Assembly (NCBI RefSeq): GCF_003967355.1
Contig: NZ_BIFH01000039.1
Location: 96,787-160,786 of the forward strand
Direction: 5' to 3'
Source of the DNA: Embleya hyalina
Lineage (GTDB): Bacteria; Actinomycetota; Actinomycetes; Streptomycetales; Streptomycetaceae
DNA length: 64,000 nt
The notes beneath the pieces were generated by a model that made no database searches, was not told the origin of the DNA, and was given only the letters and a program-made list of their open reading frames with translations. Made by a program: the position numbers and the translations under genes. Shown in pieces: positions 34,006 to 41,266 of the stretch; position 1 is the stretch's first letter, and the number at the start of each line of letters is the position of its first letter.

Positions 34006-34041
34006 GTCAAGGCAGTTGCCCGCCCGTGCCGATGGCGGTGA

Positions 34042-35028
34042 CTACAGGTCGACCTGGCGGAACAACAGCCCGATCTCGTCGTTGGACAACCGGCGGGTGC
34101 GACCGGGCTTTTGGTCGCCGAGTTGGATCGGGCCGAACTGCGTGCGCACCAGGCGCTCGACGGGGAAGCCCAGTTCGGCCAGCATGCGCCGGACGATGTG
34201 CTTGCGGCCCTCGTGCAGGACCACCTCGACGAGGTAGTTGTTGCCGACGCTGTCCACGATCCGGAAGCTGTCGGCGCGCGCGACGCCGTCCTCCAGTTCG
34301 ACCCCGTCCTTGAGCCGCTTGCCCAGGTCGCGCGGGATCGGGCCCTGGATCGAGGCGAGGTAGGTCTTGCGCACCTCGTAGCGGGGGTGGGTGAGCCGGT
34401 TGGACAGCTCGCCGTGGTTGGTGAGCAGGATCAGGCCCTCGGTCTCGGTGTCCAGCCGGCCGACGTGGAACAGGCGCTGCTCGAACTCGGTGATGTAGTC
34501 GGCGAGGGTGAACCGGCCGTCCGGGTCGTACATGGTGGAGACCACGCCGGTCGGCTTGTTGAACGCGATGTAGGTCTCGGCCGGGCGGGTCGGGATGCGC
34601 ATCCCGTCGACCTTGATCTCCACCGTGTCCGGGTCGACCCGCATGCCCTGCTCGGTGACCCGCTCGTCGTTGACCTGGACCCGGCCCGCGTCGATCAGGT
34701 TCTCGCAGTGCCGGCGGCTGCCGATGCCCGCGTCGGCCATCACCTTCTGCAGCCGCACGCCCTCCTGCTTCTCCCGCTCGTTGCGCTCGGTGTTGCGCAT
34801 CGTGGTGGGCCGACGGTCGGGGCGACCGGTGCCCGCCGAGGGACGGCGGTCCTTGCCGCCCGCGGCGCCCGACTTCGGCTGCCCACCCGCGCCGCCGCGA
34901 CGGTTGTCGTCGGCGACCCGCCGGGGCTGCGGAGTGTTGCTGCCGCGCCCGGTGCCCCCGCGCTTGTTCACCGAGCGTTCCTTGCCTCGGTCGTTGCCGC
35001 CGGAGCCTTGCCTGTTGGTGGGTGCCAT
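34042..35028 (-). CDS. rluB: 23S rRNA pseudouridine synthase, RluB type
   Basis: A 328-residue RsuA/RluB-family pseudouridine synthase. After a basic, Gly/Asn-rich N-terminal extension of about 90 residues, an S4 RNA-binding domain (VRLQKVMADAGIGSRRHCENLI) is followed by the catalytic domain with the aspartate in GRLDTETEGLILLTNHG and the YEVRKTYLASI and RKHIVRRMLAELG motifs. ATG 35028 shares one base with the scpB stop (TGATG), with GGAAG just upstream. The extension is common in actinobacteria. The exact target uridine is inferred from the family. Confidence 0.93.
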   Translation of the reverse strand: MAPTNRQGSGGNDRGKERSVNKRGGTGRGSNTPQPRRVADDNRRGGAGGQPKSGAAGGKDRRPSAGTGRPDRRPTTMRNTERNEREKQEGVRLQKVMADAGIGSRRHCENLIDAGRVQVNDERVTEQGMRVDPDTVEIKVDGMRIPTRPAETYIAFNKPTGVVSTMYDPDGRFTLADYITEFEQRLFHVGRLDTETEGLILLTNHGELSNRLTHPRYEVRKTYLASIQGPIPRDLGKRLKDGVELEDGVARADSFRIVDSVGNNYLVEVVLHEGRKHIVRRMLAELGFPVERLVRTQFGPIQLGDQKPGRTRRLSNDEIGLLFRQVDL

Positions 35029-35834
35029 CAATCTTCCGTAGTCGTCTCGCCGTCGTCGGGATCGGTGTGCACCGCCCCGGTATCCCTCCCAGTATCCCCG
35101 CTCCGCGCAAGCGGGTACGCCGCGCGGGTCGGCAACAGCTCCGGACTGGCCCCGCCCTCCGCCTCCAGGGCCTCGATCTCGGGCAGGAAGGGGGCCAATT
35201 CCGGCAACTCGTCCAGCGAGCGCAGGCCCATCCGCTCCAGAAAGTATTCGGTGGTGCGGTACAGCGTGGCCTGGGTCTCGTACTCGACCCCGTACTCCTC
35301 GACCAGCCCGCGCGCCAGCAGCGTGCGCATCACCCCGTCGCAGTTGACCCCGCGCACCGCGGCGATCCGGCCGCGGCTGACCGGCTGGCGGTAGGCGACC
35401 ACGGCCAGCGTCTCCAGCGCGGCCTGGGTGAGCCGGGACTGCTGCCCGTCCAGGACGAAGCGCTCGACCGCGGCGGCGTGCTCGGGACGGCTGTAGAAGC
35501 GCCATCCGCCGGCCACCTCGCGCAGGTCGAAGCCGCGCCCCTGGGCGGTGTACTCCAGGGCCAGCGTGCGCAGCGTGGCGACCACCTCGGGCAGGGGGTG
35601 TCCCAACACCTCGGCGAGCACGTGTTCGGACACCGGCTCCTGGACCACCATCAGGACGGCCTCCAGAGCCGCCGGGAGCGGACTGTCGGACACCGGGAGG
35701 GTGGGGGGCGGGGTCTTGGCACGCGCGGCCCGGGGGGCGGGCACCGCGGCCTCGACGGGCGCCGGCGGCGGTTCGTGCCCGGGGGCGGCCTCGGGTTCCG
35801 CTCCGGGTTCGCGCCGGTAGCCGTCGTCGTTCAC
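35028..35834 (-). CDS. scpB: Segregation and condensation protein B
   Basis: A 268-residue winged-helix partner of ScpA in the SMC condensin complex. Conserved core: PLPAALEAVLMVVQEPV, GGWRFYSRPEHAAAVERFV, SRLTQAALETLAVVAYRQPVSR and the second winged-helix stretch RGVNCDGVMRTLLARGLVEE, ending TTEYFLERMGLRSLDELPEL. A Pro/Ala-rich 50-residue leader precedes it. GTG 35834 with GAGGAGG upstream overlaps the scpA stop by 4 nt. Confidence 0.95.
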   Translation of the reverse strand: MNDDGYRREPGAEPEAAPGHEPPPAPVEAAVPAPRAARAKTPPPTLPVSDSPLPAALEAVLMVVQEPVSEHVLAEVLGHPLPEVVATLRTLALEYTAQGRGFDLREVAGGWRFYSRPEHAAAVERFVLDGQQSRLTQAALETLAVVAYRQPVSRGRIAAVRGVNCDGVMRTLLARGLVEEYGVEYETQATLYRTTEYFLERMGLRSLDELPELAPFLPEIEALEAEGGASPELLPTRAAYPLARSGDTGRDTGAVHTDPDDGETTTED

Positions 35835-36871
35835 GTGCCCTCCTCCTCGTCCGCGTCCCGCACCACGGTGTCGAATTCGTCGAACTCCCCGCTCACCGCC
35901 ACGTCCTCGCCGGCGCCCGCGGTCCACTTCACGGTCAGCTCCCCCAGTGCCTCGACCTGGTCGAACCCCACCGCCAACTCGCGGAAGAGTTCGAGCAGGA
36001 CCAGGAACCGGGCCACCACGTGCAGCGTGTCCGGCGCGTCCGCGGCCAGTTCGGCGAAGGTCGCGCTGCCCATCCGGCGCAGCCGCTCGACCACTATCGC
36101 CGCCTGCTCGCGCACGCTCACCCGCTGTACGTGGATGTGCTCGATGGACACCACCTTCGGTGCCTTCGGCGTCATCGCCTTGGCCGCCATCCGGGCGAAC
36201 CGCTCCAGGTCGGTGGTGATCACCACCTCCGGCAGCAGCCCCTGGTAGCGCGGCTCCAGCGGCACGTCGCGCGGATACCGGCGGGACTCCTCGGCCCACC
36301 GATCCGCCAGGATGCCGGCGATCTGCTTGTACGCCCGGTACTGGAGCAGCCGGGCGAACAGGATGTCCCGGGCTTCGAGCAGGGCCAGGTCCTCCGCGTC
36401 CTCGACCTCGGCGGCGGGCAGCAGCCGGGCCGTCTTGAGGTCGAGCAGGGTGGCCGCGACCAGCAGGAACTCGGTGGCCTGGCCGAGATCCCAGTCCGGC
36501 CCCTGGGCCCGGATGTGCGCGATGAACTCGTCGGTGACCCGGGACAGCGCCACCTCGGTGACATCCAGCCTGTGCTTGGCGATCAGGCCGAGGAGCAGGT
36601 CGAACGGGCCCTCGAAGTTGTCCAGGCTGACCCGGAAGCCGGTGCCGTCGTCCGGTGCCGACACCGGCGCCGGCGCCTCGGCGGGCGAGGGCGGGGCGGG
36701 CGCGGGGACGCGGAGCGGAGCGGGCGCCGCCTCGGGATCGGCGGGCCCGGATCCGGCCCCGGCGGCGGACGTCGGCGGCGGCGACCCGTCCGGCCCGACC
36801 GGAGCGGTGGGCCGGCCCGGGCCGCGCCCGAGCGCGCGTCGGGGGCGGGCGGAACCGTGGGTGTCGGACAT
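35831..36871 (-). CDS. scpA: Segregation and condensation protein A (kleisin)
   Basis: A 346-residue kleisin that bridges SMC heads. The core begins FRVSLDNFEGPFDLLLGLIAKHRLDVTEVAL, continues through EFLLVAATLLDLKTARLLP and ends with the winged-helix part RMGSATFAELAADAPDTLHVVARFLVLLEL. The first 100 residues are a Pro/Ala-rich disordered leader. I use ATG 36871 (MSDTHGSA); the ribosome site is weak, and the frame stays open further upstream. Confidence 0.94.
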   Translation of the reverse strand: MSDTHGSARPRRALGRGPGRPTAPVGPDGSPPPTSAAGAGSGPADPEAAPAPLRVPAPAPPSPAEAPAPVSAPDDGTGFRVSLDNFEGPFDLLLGLIAKHRLDVTEVALSRVTDEFIAHIRAQGPDWDLGQATEFLLVAATLLDLKTARLLPAAEVEDAEDLALLEARDILFARLLQYRAYKQIAGILADRWAEESRRYPRDVPLEPRYQGLLPEVVITTDLERFARMAAKAMTPKAPKVVSIEHIHVQRVSVREQAAIVVERLRRMGSATFAELAADAPDTLHVVARFLVLLELFRELAVGFDQVEALGELTVKWTAGAGEDVAVSGEFDEFDTVVRDADEEEGT

Positions 36872-37011
36872 CGTGCGCTCAATGGTGCGGGCCGCGACTG
36901 CGGGAAACGGCACGGACCCGCCGGGCGGTGGTCCGAATTGGGCCACTCAGGGGACCGGCGGGTCCGTCGAGACTTCACCGAGCGGGCGACCGCTCGAATC
37001 GGGTTCGTCGC

Positions 37012-37557
37012 TCAAGAGCCACGCAGCCGGCGGACGAGAATGCTCGCCTCGCCGCGCGCCTCCAGGTCGGCCAGGACCACCGCGACCGCCTCGCGCACTA
37101 TCCGCCCGCGGTCCACGGCCAGGCCGTAGTCGCCGCGCAGGCTCAGCCGCGCGTGTTCGAGGTCCATCAGTTCCTCGGCGGAGACGTAGACGGTGATCTT
37201 CTCGTCGTGGCGCTCGCGCCCGCTCGGGCGGCGCTGCGCACGGGTGCGCCGATGGGCCGGACGCGCGTTCGGGTCGACCCCCGCGGCGGCGGACATCGAC
37301 GACGCCCCCGACGGCGTGGGCGCCTCGCGGCGACCGGGCACGGGATGTTGTACGGCGTGCTGTTCGGCCTCGCCGGATCCGCCGTCCGCACCCGACGACT
37401 CGTGTCGCTCGGTGCTGTCGGGGGTGGCCCCGACCGGTGGAACCTGCGCGGGTACGGTGCCGCGCTGCTCTCCCGCGTCGCCGCCGGCGCTCTGCTGCTG
37501 TCGCAACATCGCGCCGCCGGTGGTGCGGAACAGCTCGTCGGCACCCGGAAGACTCAC
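37012..37557 (-). CDS. ParA-linked protein with ribbon-helix-helix-like C-terminus
   Basis: A 181-residue protein whose GTG start overlaps the parA stop by 4 nt. The first 115 residues are low-complexity (Gly, Pro, Glu, Ala). The last 65, beginning EKITVYVSAEELMDLEHARL and continuing GLAVDRGRIVREAVAVVLADLEARG, have the strand-helix-helix pattern of a ribbon-helix-helix DNA-binding domain. Position and size suggest a DNA-binding partner of this ParA, comparable in role to small centromere-binding ParB analogues, but this is inferred. It is followed by scpA 140 bp later. Confidence 0.75.
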   Translation of the reverse strand: MSLPGADELFRTTGGAMLRQQQSAGGDAGEQRGTVPAQVPPVGATPDSTERHESSGADGGSGEAEQHAVQHPVPGRREAPTPSGASSMSAAAGVDPNARPAHRRTRAQRRPSGRERHDEKITVYVSAEELMDLEHARLSLRGDYGLAVDRGRIVREAVAVVLADLEARGEASILVRRLRGS

Positions 37558-38744
37558 TCGGCGCGACACCGGGCGAGCACCTCCCTGGCGAGCTGACGGT
37601 AGGCGGCGGCGCCCACCGAGTTGGAGGCGTAGGTGGTGATCGGTTCGCCCGCGACGGTGGTCTCGGGGAACCTGACGGTGCGTCCGATCACCGTGTGGAA
37701 GACCTGGTCGCCGAACGCCTCGGTGACCCGGGCCAGCACTTCGCGGCCGTGCACGGTGCGGACGTCGTACATCGTCGCCAGGATGCCGTCGAGCACGAGG
37801 TCGGGGTTCAGCCGCTCGTGCACCTTCTCGATCGTCTCGGTCAGCAGCGCCACACCGCGCAGCGCGAAGAACTCGCACTCCAACGGCACGATGACGCTGT
37901 TCGCCGCGGTGAGCGCGTTGACCGTGAGCAGACCGAGCGAGGGCTGGCAGTCGATGATGATGTAGTCGTAGTCGTTGACCAGCGGCCGGATCGCGCGCGA
38001 GAGTGTGGTCTCCCGGGCGACCTCGGTGACCAGCTGGACCTCGGCGGCCGACAAGTCGATGTTGCTGGGCAGCAGGTCCATGCCGGGGATGATCGTCTTC
38101 AGCAGCACGTCGTCCGCGCTGAGATGACTTTCCATCAGCAGGTTGTAGACCGTGAGTTCGAGCTCCATGGGGTTGACGCCCAGGCCCACCGAGAGCGCGC
38201 CCTGGGGGTCGAAGTCCACGAGCAGGACCCGACGGCCGTATTCGGCCAGCGCGGCACCCAGGTTGATGGTCGACGTGGTCTTGCCGACGCCGCCCTTCTG
38301 GTTGCACATCGCGATGATCTTCGCCGGCCCGTGTTCGCTCACCGGCGCCGGGATCGGGAAGTAGGGAAGGGCGCGGCCGGTCGGGCCGACCCGCTCGCGC
38401 CGCTGCGTGGCGGCGTCGGGAGCGAGGGTCGCGGCGTATTCCGGATCCGGTTCGTAGTCCGCGTCGGGATCGAACGGTCCGCCACGCAGTTCCTCGGCGT
38501 AGCGCAACTCGTCGTCGTAGTAGTACATATCGTAGGCGTACTCGTGCGCGTCCGGGCCGTCGAGCCCGTCGGGCCCGGCCTGGCCGGCCGGGCCGGTGTG
38601 GCCCGCCTGGACGGCGGCGTCCGTGCGCGTCCCCTGCTGGTCCTGCGGGCCGTCGGCGGGCCCGTAGGAAGAGGTAGTCGGCGCTGCACGGCCCGGCGCC
38701 GCCCCTGGCTGGGCACCCCCGGGAGCAAATGTCGACTCGTTCAC
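37554..38744 (-). CDS. ParA-family Walker ATPase with N-terminal extension
   Basis: A 396-residue deviant-Walker ATPase: KGGVGKTTSTINLG (Walker A with the extra lysine), VLLVDFDPQGALSVGLG and the YDYIIIDCQPSLGLLT Walker B region. The first 140 residues form a disordered acidic extension with a Tyr/Asp/Glu-rich patch (EYAYDMYYYDDELRYAEEL), absent from minimal ParA proteins. In actinobacteria this locus (near scpA) is distinct from the chromosomal parAB at oriC. It probably positions a cargo or participates with ScpAB in chromosome organisation. GTG 38744, with AAGGAGG about ten bases upstream. Confidence 0.9.
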   Translation of the reverse strand: MNESTFAPGGAQPGAAPGRAAPTTSSYGPADGPQDQQGTRTDAAVQAGHTGPAGQAGPDGLDGPDAHEYAYDMYYYDDELRYAEELRGGPFDPDADYEPDPEYAATLAPDAATQRRERVGPTGRALPYFPIPAPVSEHGPAKIIAMCNQKGGVGKTTSTINLGAALAEYGRRVLLVDFDPQGALSVGLGVNPMELELTVYNLLMESHLSADDVLLKTIIPGMDLLPSNIDLSAAEVQLVTEVARETTLSRAIRPLVNDYDYIIIDCQPSLGLLTVNALTAANSVIVPLECEFFALRGVALLTETIEKVHERLNPDLVLDGILATMYDVRTVHGREVLARVTEAFGDQVFHTVIGRTVRFPETTVAGEPITTYASNSVGAAAYRQLAREVLARCRAE

Positions 38745-38909
38745 AAGTCGTCTTACCTCCTTGCCGACCAGGTCATTTCTTGCTTCGTCAGCCTGAGTCC
38801 TTGCCGACGGATCGCGACTCTATGGCGTTGCGGACGGTCGCAGCAAGGCGAACCGCCCGACGCATGCAACATGTGAGGTGATCCAGTCAAGCGCCCGAGG
38901 GTGGGATCC

Positions 38910-39788
38910 TCAGTACATCTGATGTGGTTCGCCGGGGGTTTCGCGCACGTAGACTCGGGTCGTGGACACCGAGGAATGACCCAGGAGTTCTTGGACGACC
39001 CGGACATCGGCCCCACCGTCGAGCAAATGTGTGGCGAACGAACTCCGAAGTGTACGTGGGGAGATGCCCCGCTCCGGAGCACCGCGGCCGGCCGCGTCGG
39101 CAAGCACCGCCCACCCGCTCTGCCGTGACAGCCGGCCGCCTCGCGCGTTGAGGAAGACGGCGGCGCCACCGGATCCCGAGGCGGCCAGTTCCGGGCGCGC
39201 CCGGATCACATACGCGTCGAGCGCCGCCAGGGCGCTCGCCCCCAACGGCACGACCCGCCGTCGCCCGCCCGAACCACGAAGCCCGATCGTGCCGGCCGCC
39301 AAGTCGACATCGGAGAGGTCCGCCCCCACCGCCTCCGAAACCCGCGCCCCACACCCATACAACACTTCGAGCAGCGCCCGATCCCGAAGCCCGAACGGCT
39401 CCGCGGCGGCCGAGGCCGCGACGAACAACGCCTCCACCGACTCCGGTGACAGCACATCCCCACGCCGCCGCGCCGGAGCCACCGGGGGCGGGGCGACCCC
39501 GCACGCCACATCCACGGCAACCCACCCGGCACGCACCGCGAACGCGTGAACCCCCCGCACCGCCACAAGCGCCCGGGCCACGGAAGCCGGCGCCAACCCC
39601 TCCGCCCGCAACGCCTCGCCGAACCCACGCACATCCGCGGACCGAACCCCGCCCAACTGCTCGACGCCGAGCCCACGCAGATATAGGAGGTATCGCCCGA
39701 GGTCCCGCCGATAGGCGGCCAACGTGTTCCCGGCCAACCCGCGCCGAAGCCCCGAATACCCTAGATACTCCTCGACGACGGTCTCCAC
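38910..39788 (-). CDS. XerD-like tyrosine recombinase with substituted catalytic residues
   Basis: About 292 residues in XerC/XerD layout: an N-terminal SAM-like core-binding domain (YLGYSGLRRGLAGNTLAAYRRDL) and a catalytic domain. Present: Arg I in GCGARVSEAVG, Arg II in RTLRSSFATHLL, the LLGHSSVSTT histidine and the nucleophile Tyr in TTRVYVRE. Absent compared with E. coli XerD: the beta-hairpin lysine (GKGNKER is GSGGRRR here, K172 to Ser) and the HxxR histidine (H244 to Arg). Synteny (between ald and parA) is that of xerD. Start GTG 39788 is favoured because farther upstream lies a hairpin, but the GGAGG is only one base away. Confidence 0.85.
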   Translation of the reverse strand: METVVEEYLGYSGLRRGLAGNTLAAYRRDLGRYLLYLRGLGVEQLGGVRSADVRGFGEALRAEGLAPASVARALVAVRGVHAFAVRAGWVAVDVACGVAPPPVAPARRRGDVLSPESVEALFVAASAAAEPFGLRDRALLEVLYGCGARVSEAVGADLSDVDLAAGTIGLRGSGGRRRVVPLGASALAALDAYVIRARPELAASGSGGAAVFLNARGGRLSRQSGWAVLADAAGRGAPERGISPRTLRSSFATHLLDGGADVRVVQELLGHSSVSTTRVYVRETPGEPHQMY

Positions 39789-39816
39789 GCCTCCATTCTG
39801 GGGCCCAAAACACCAC

Positions 39817-39852
39817 ATGCCGCACACCCACGTCATTGGGGGTGTACGGCAT
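39817..39852 (-). terminator. Hairpin between ald and the xerD-like gene
   Basis: ATGCCGCACACCC pairs with GGGTGTACGGCAT (13 bp, one mismatch) around a 10-base loop. It lies about 95 bp beyond the ald stop and before the recombinase start, so it likely ends the ald transcript. Confidence 0.55.
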
Positions 39853-39946
39853 GCGCGCAACGGTCCCGAAACCCGGAGACCGAACCGACCGACTCTCGGC
39901 CCGGGTCACTCGGCCCGGCCGGCGCCCGAGGCCGATCGAAACCGGG

Positions 39947-41065
39947 TCAGGAACCCAGGACCTCTTCGAGCGAAACGGCGTCGATCCCCAGCGCCTCACC
40001 GACGGCCGCGTTCGTAAGCCGACCCTCGTGCGTCGACAGACCCAGCGCCAACGCCCGATCGGCCTTGGCCGCCTCACGCCACCCACGGTTCGCCAACTGC
40101 ACGATGTACGGCAGCGTCGCGTTCGTCAGCGCGTAGGTGGACGTGTGCGGCACCGCACCCGGCATGTTCGCCACGCAGTAGAAGATCGAGTTGTGCACCT
40201 TGTACACCGGGTCGTCGTGCGTCGTGGCGTGCGAGTCCTCGAAGCAACCGCCCTGGTCGATCGCGATGTCGACCAGCACCGAGCCCGGCTTCATCCGCGA
40301 CACCAGCTCGTTGGTGATCAGCTTCGGCGCCTTCGCGCCCGGGATCAGCACCGCGCCGATGACCAGGTCCGCGTCCAGCACGGCCTTCTCGATCTCGTAC
40401 GTGTTCGACGCGACCGTCTGAAGATGCCCCTGGTAGATCCGGTCCGCGTCGCGCAGCGCCTGGATGTTCCGGTCGAGCAGCAGCACCTCGGCCTGCATGC
40501 CGAGCGCGATCGCCGCGGCGTTCATCCCCGAGACACCGGCGCCGATCACGACGACCTTCGCGGCGTAGACGCCGGAGACGCCACCCATGAGGGTGCCGCG
40601 ACCGCCGCCCTGCGCCATCAGGTGGTATGAGCCGACCTGCGGCGCGAGCCGACCGGCCACCTCGGACATCGGCGCGAGCAGCGGCAGCGCGCCGTTGGGC
40701 AGCTGCACCGTCTCGTAGGCGATGGACGTGGTCCCGGCGTTGAGCAGGGCCTCGGTGCACTCCTTACCCGCGGCGAGGTGCAGGTAGGTGAACAGCGTCT
40801 GGTCCTTGCGGAGCCGGCCGAACTCGGAGGCGATCGGCTCCTTGACCTTCAGGATCAGCTCGCCGGTCGCCCAGACCTCGTCCGCCGTACCGAGGATGGT
40901 CGCCCCCGCGGCCACGTACTCCTCGTTGGGGATGGACGAGCCGACACCGGCGTCGTGCTCGATGAAGACCTCGTGACCGTTGCGCACGAGCTCGTGCACG
41001 CCGGCGGGCGTGATCGCCACGCGGTACTCGTGGTTCTTGACCTCGCGGGGGATACCGACCTTCAC
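39947..41065 (-). CDS. ald: Alanine dehydrogenase
   Basis: A 372-residue NAD-dependent L-alanine dehydrogenase interconverting alanine with pyruvate and ammonia. Diagnostic segments: [19 protein letters not shown] at the start, the pyruvate-binding [10 protein letters not shown], the catalytic region around [17 protein letters not shown], the Rossmann motif [29 protein letters not shown], and [15 protein letters not shown] near the end. Length is standard. GTG 41065 is the family start; AGGA lies about ten bases upstream. Single-gene unit with its own promoter and terminator. Confidence 0.96.
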   Translation of the reverse strand: MKVGIPREVKNHEYRVAITPAGVHELVRNGHEVFIEHDAGVGSSIPNEEYVAAGATILGTADEVWATGELILKVKEPIASEFGRLRKDQTLFTYLHLAAGKECTEALLNAGTTSIAYETVQLPNGALPLLAPMSEVAGRLAPQVGSYHLMAQGGGRGTLMGGVSGVYAAKVVVIGAGVSGMNAAAIALGMQAEVLLLDRNIQALRDADRIYQGHLQTVASNTYEIEKAVLDADLVIGAVLIPGAKAPKLITNELVSRMKPGSVLVDIAIDQGGCFEDSHATTHDDPVYKVHNSIFYCVANMPGAVPHTSTYALTNATLPYIVQLANRGWREAAKADRALALGLSTHEGRLTNAAVGEALGIDAVSLEEVLGS

Positions 41066-41147
41066 GGCTATCAAGTCCTGTCGACAGAGGGTTGGGCACC
41101 AGCGAGCCCGAGCATGCGAAATGCACGCCGTACCTCGTGGTGTCCCT

Positions 41148-41176
41148 AGCTTAGTGCGGTTGGAACCCCCCGCCAA
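41148..41176 (-). promoter_or_regulatory. Putative ald promoter
   Basis: On the minus strand TTGGCG (41176-41171), a 17-base spacer and TAAGCT (41153-41148) give a plausible housekeeping promoter about 85 bp before the ald start. A GGTTGG/CCAACC inverted repeat overlaps the -35 region and could be an operator. ald is often induced by alanine or hypoxia through Lrp-type or other regulators; none is adjacent here. Confidence 0.4.
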
Positions 41177-41266
41177 CCTTACAAAGTGGCAGTGAGGACT
41201 CGACCGCTTGTCTATTTCGTAGGTTGCGCCCAAAACTTTGGACAGCAGCGACTACCCACAAGGGGG

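Noticed and set aside
39789..39860. Longer N-terminus for the XerD-like protein
   Set aside because: The extension would run into the 39817-39852 hairpin and adds Cys/Trp-rich residues unlike the family.
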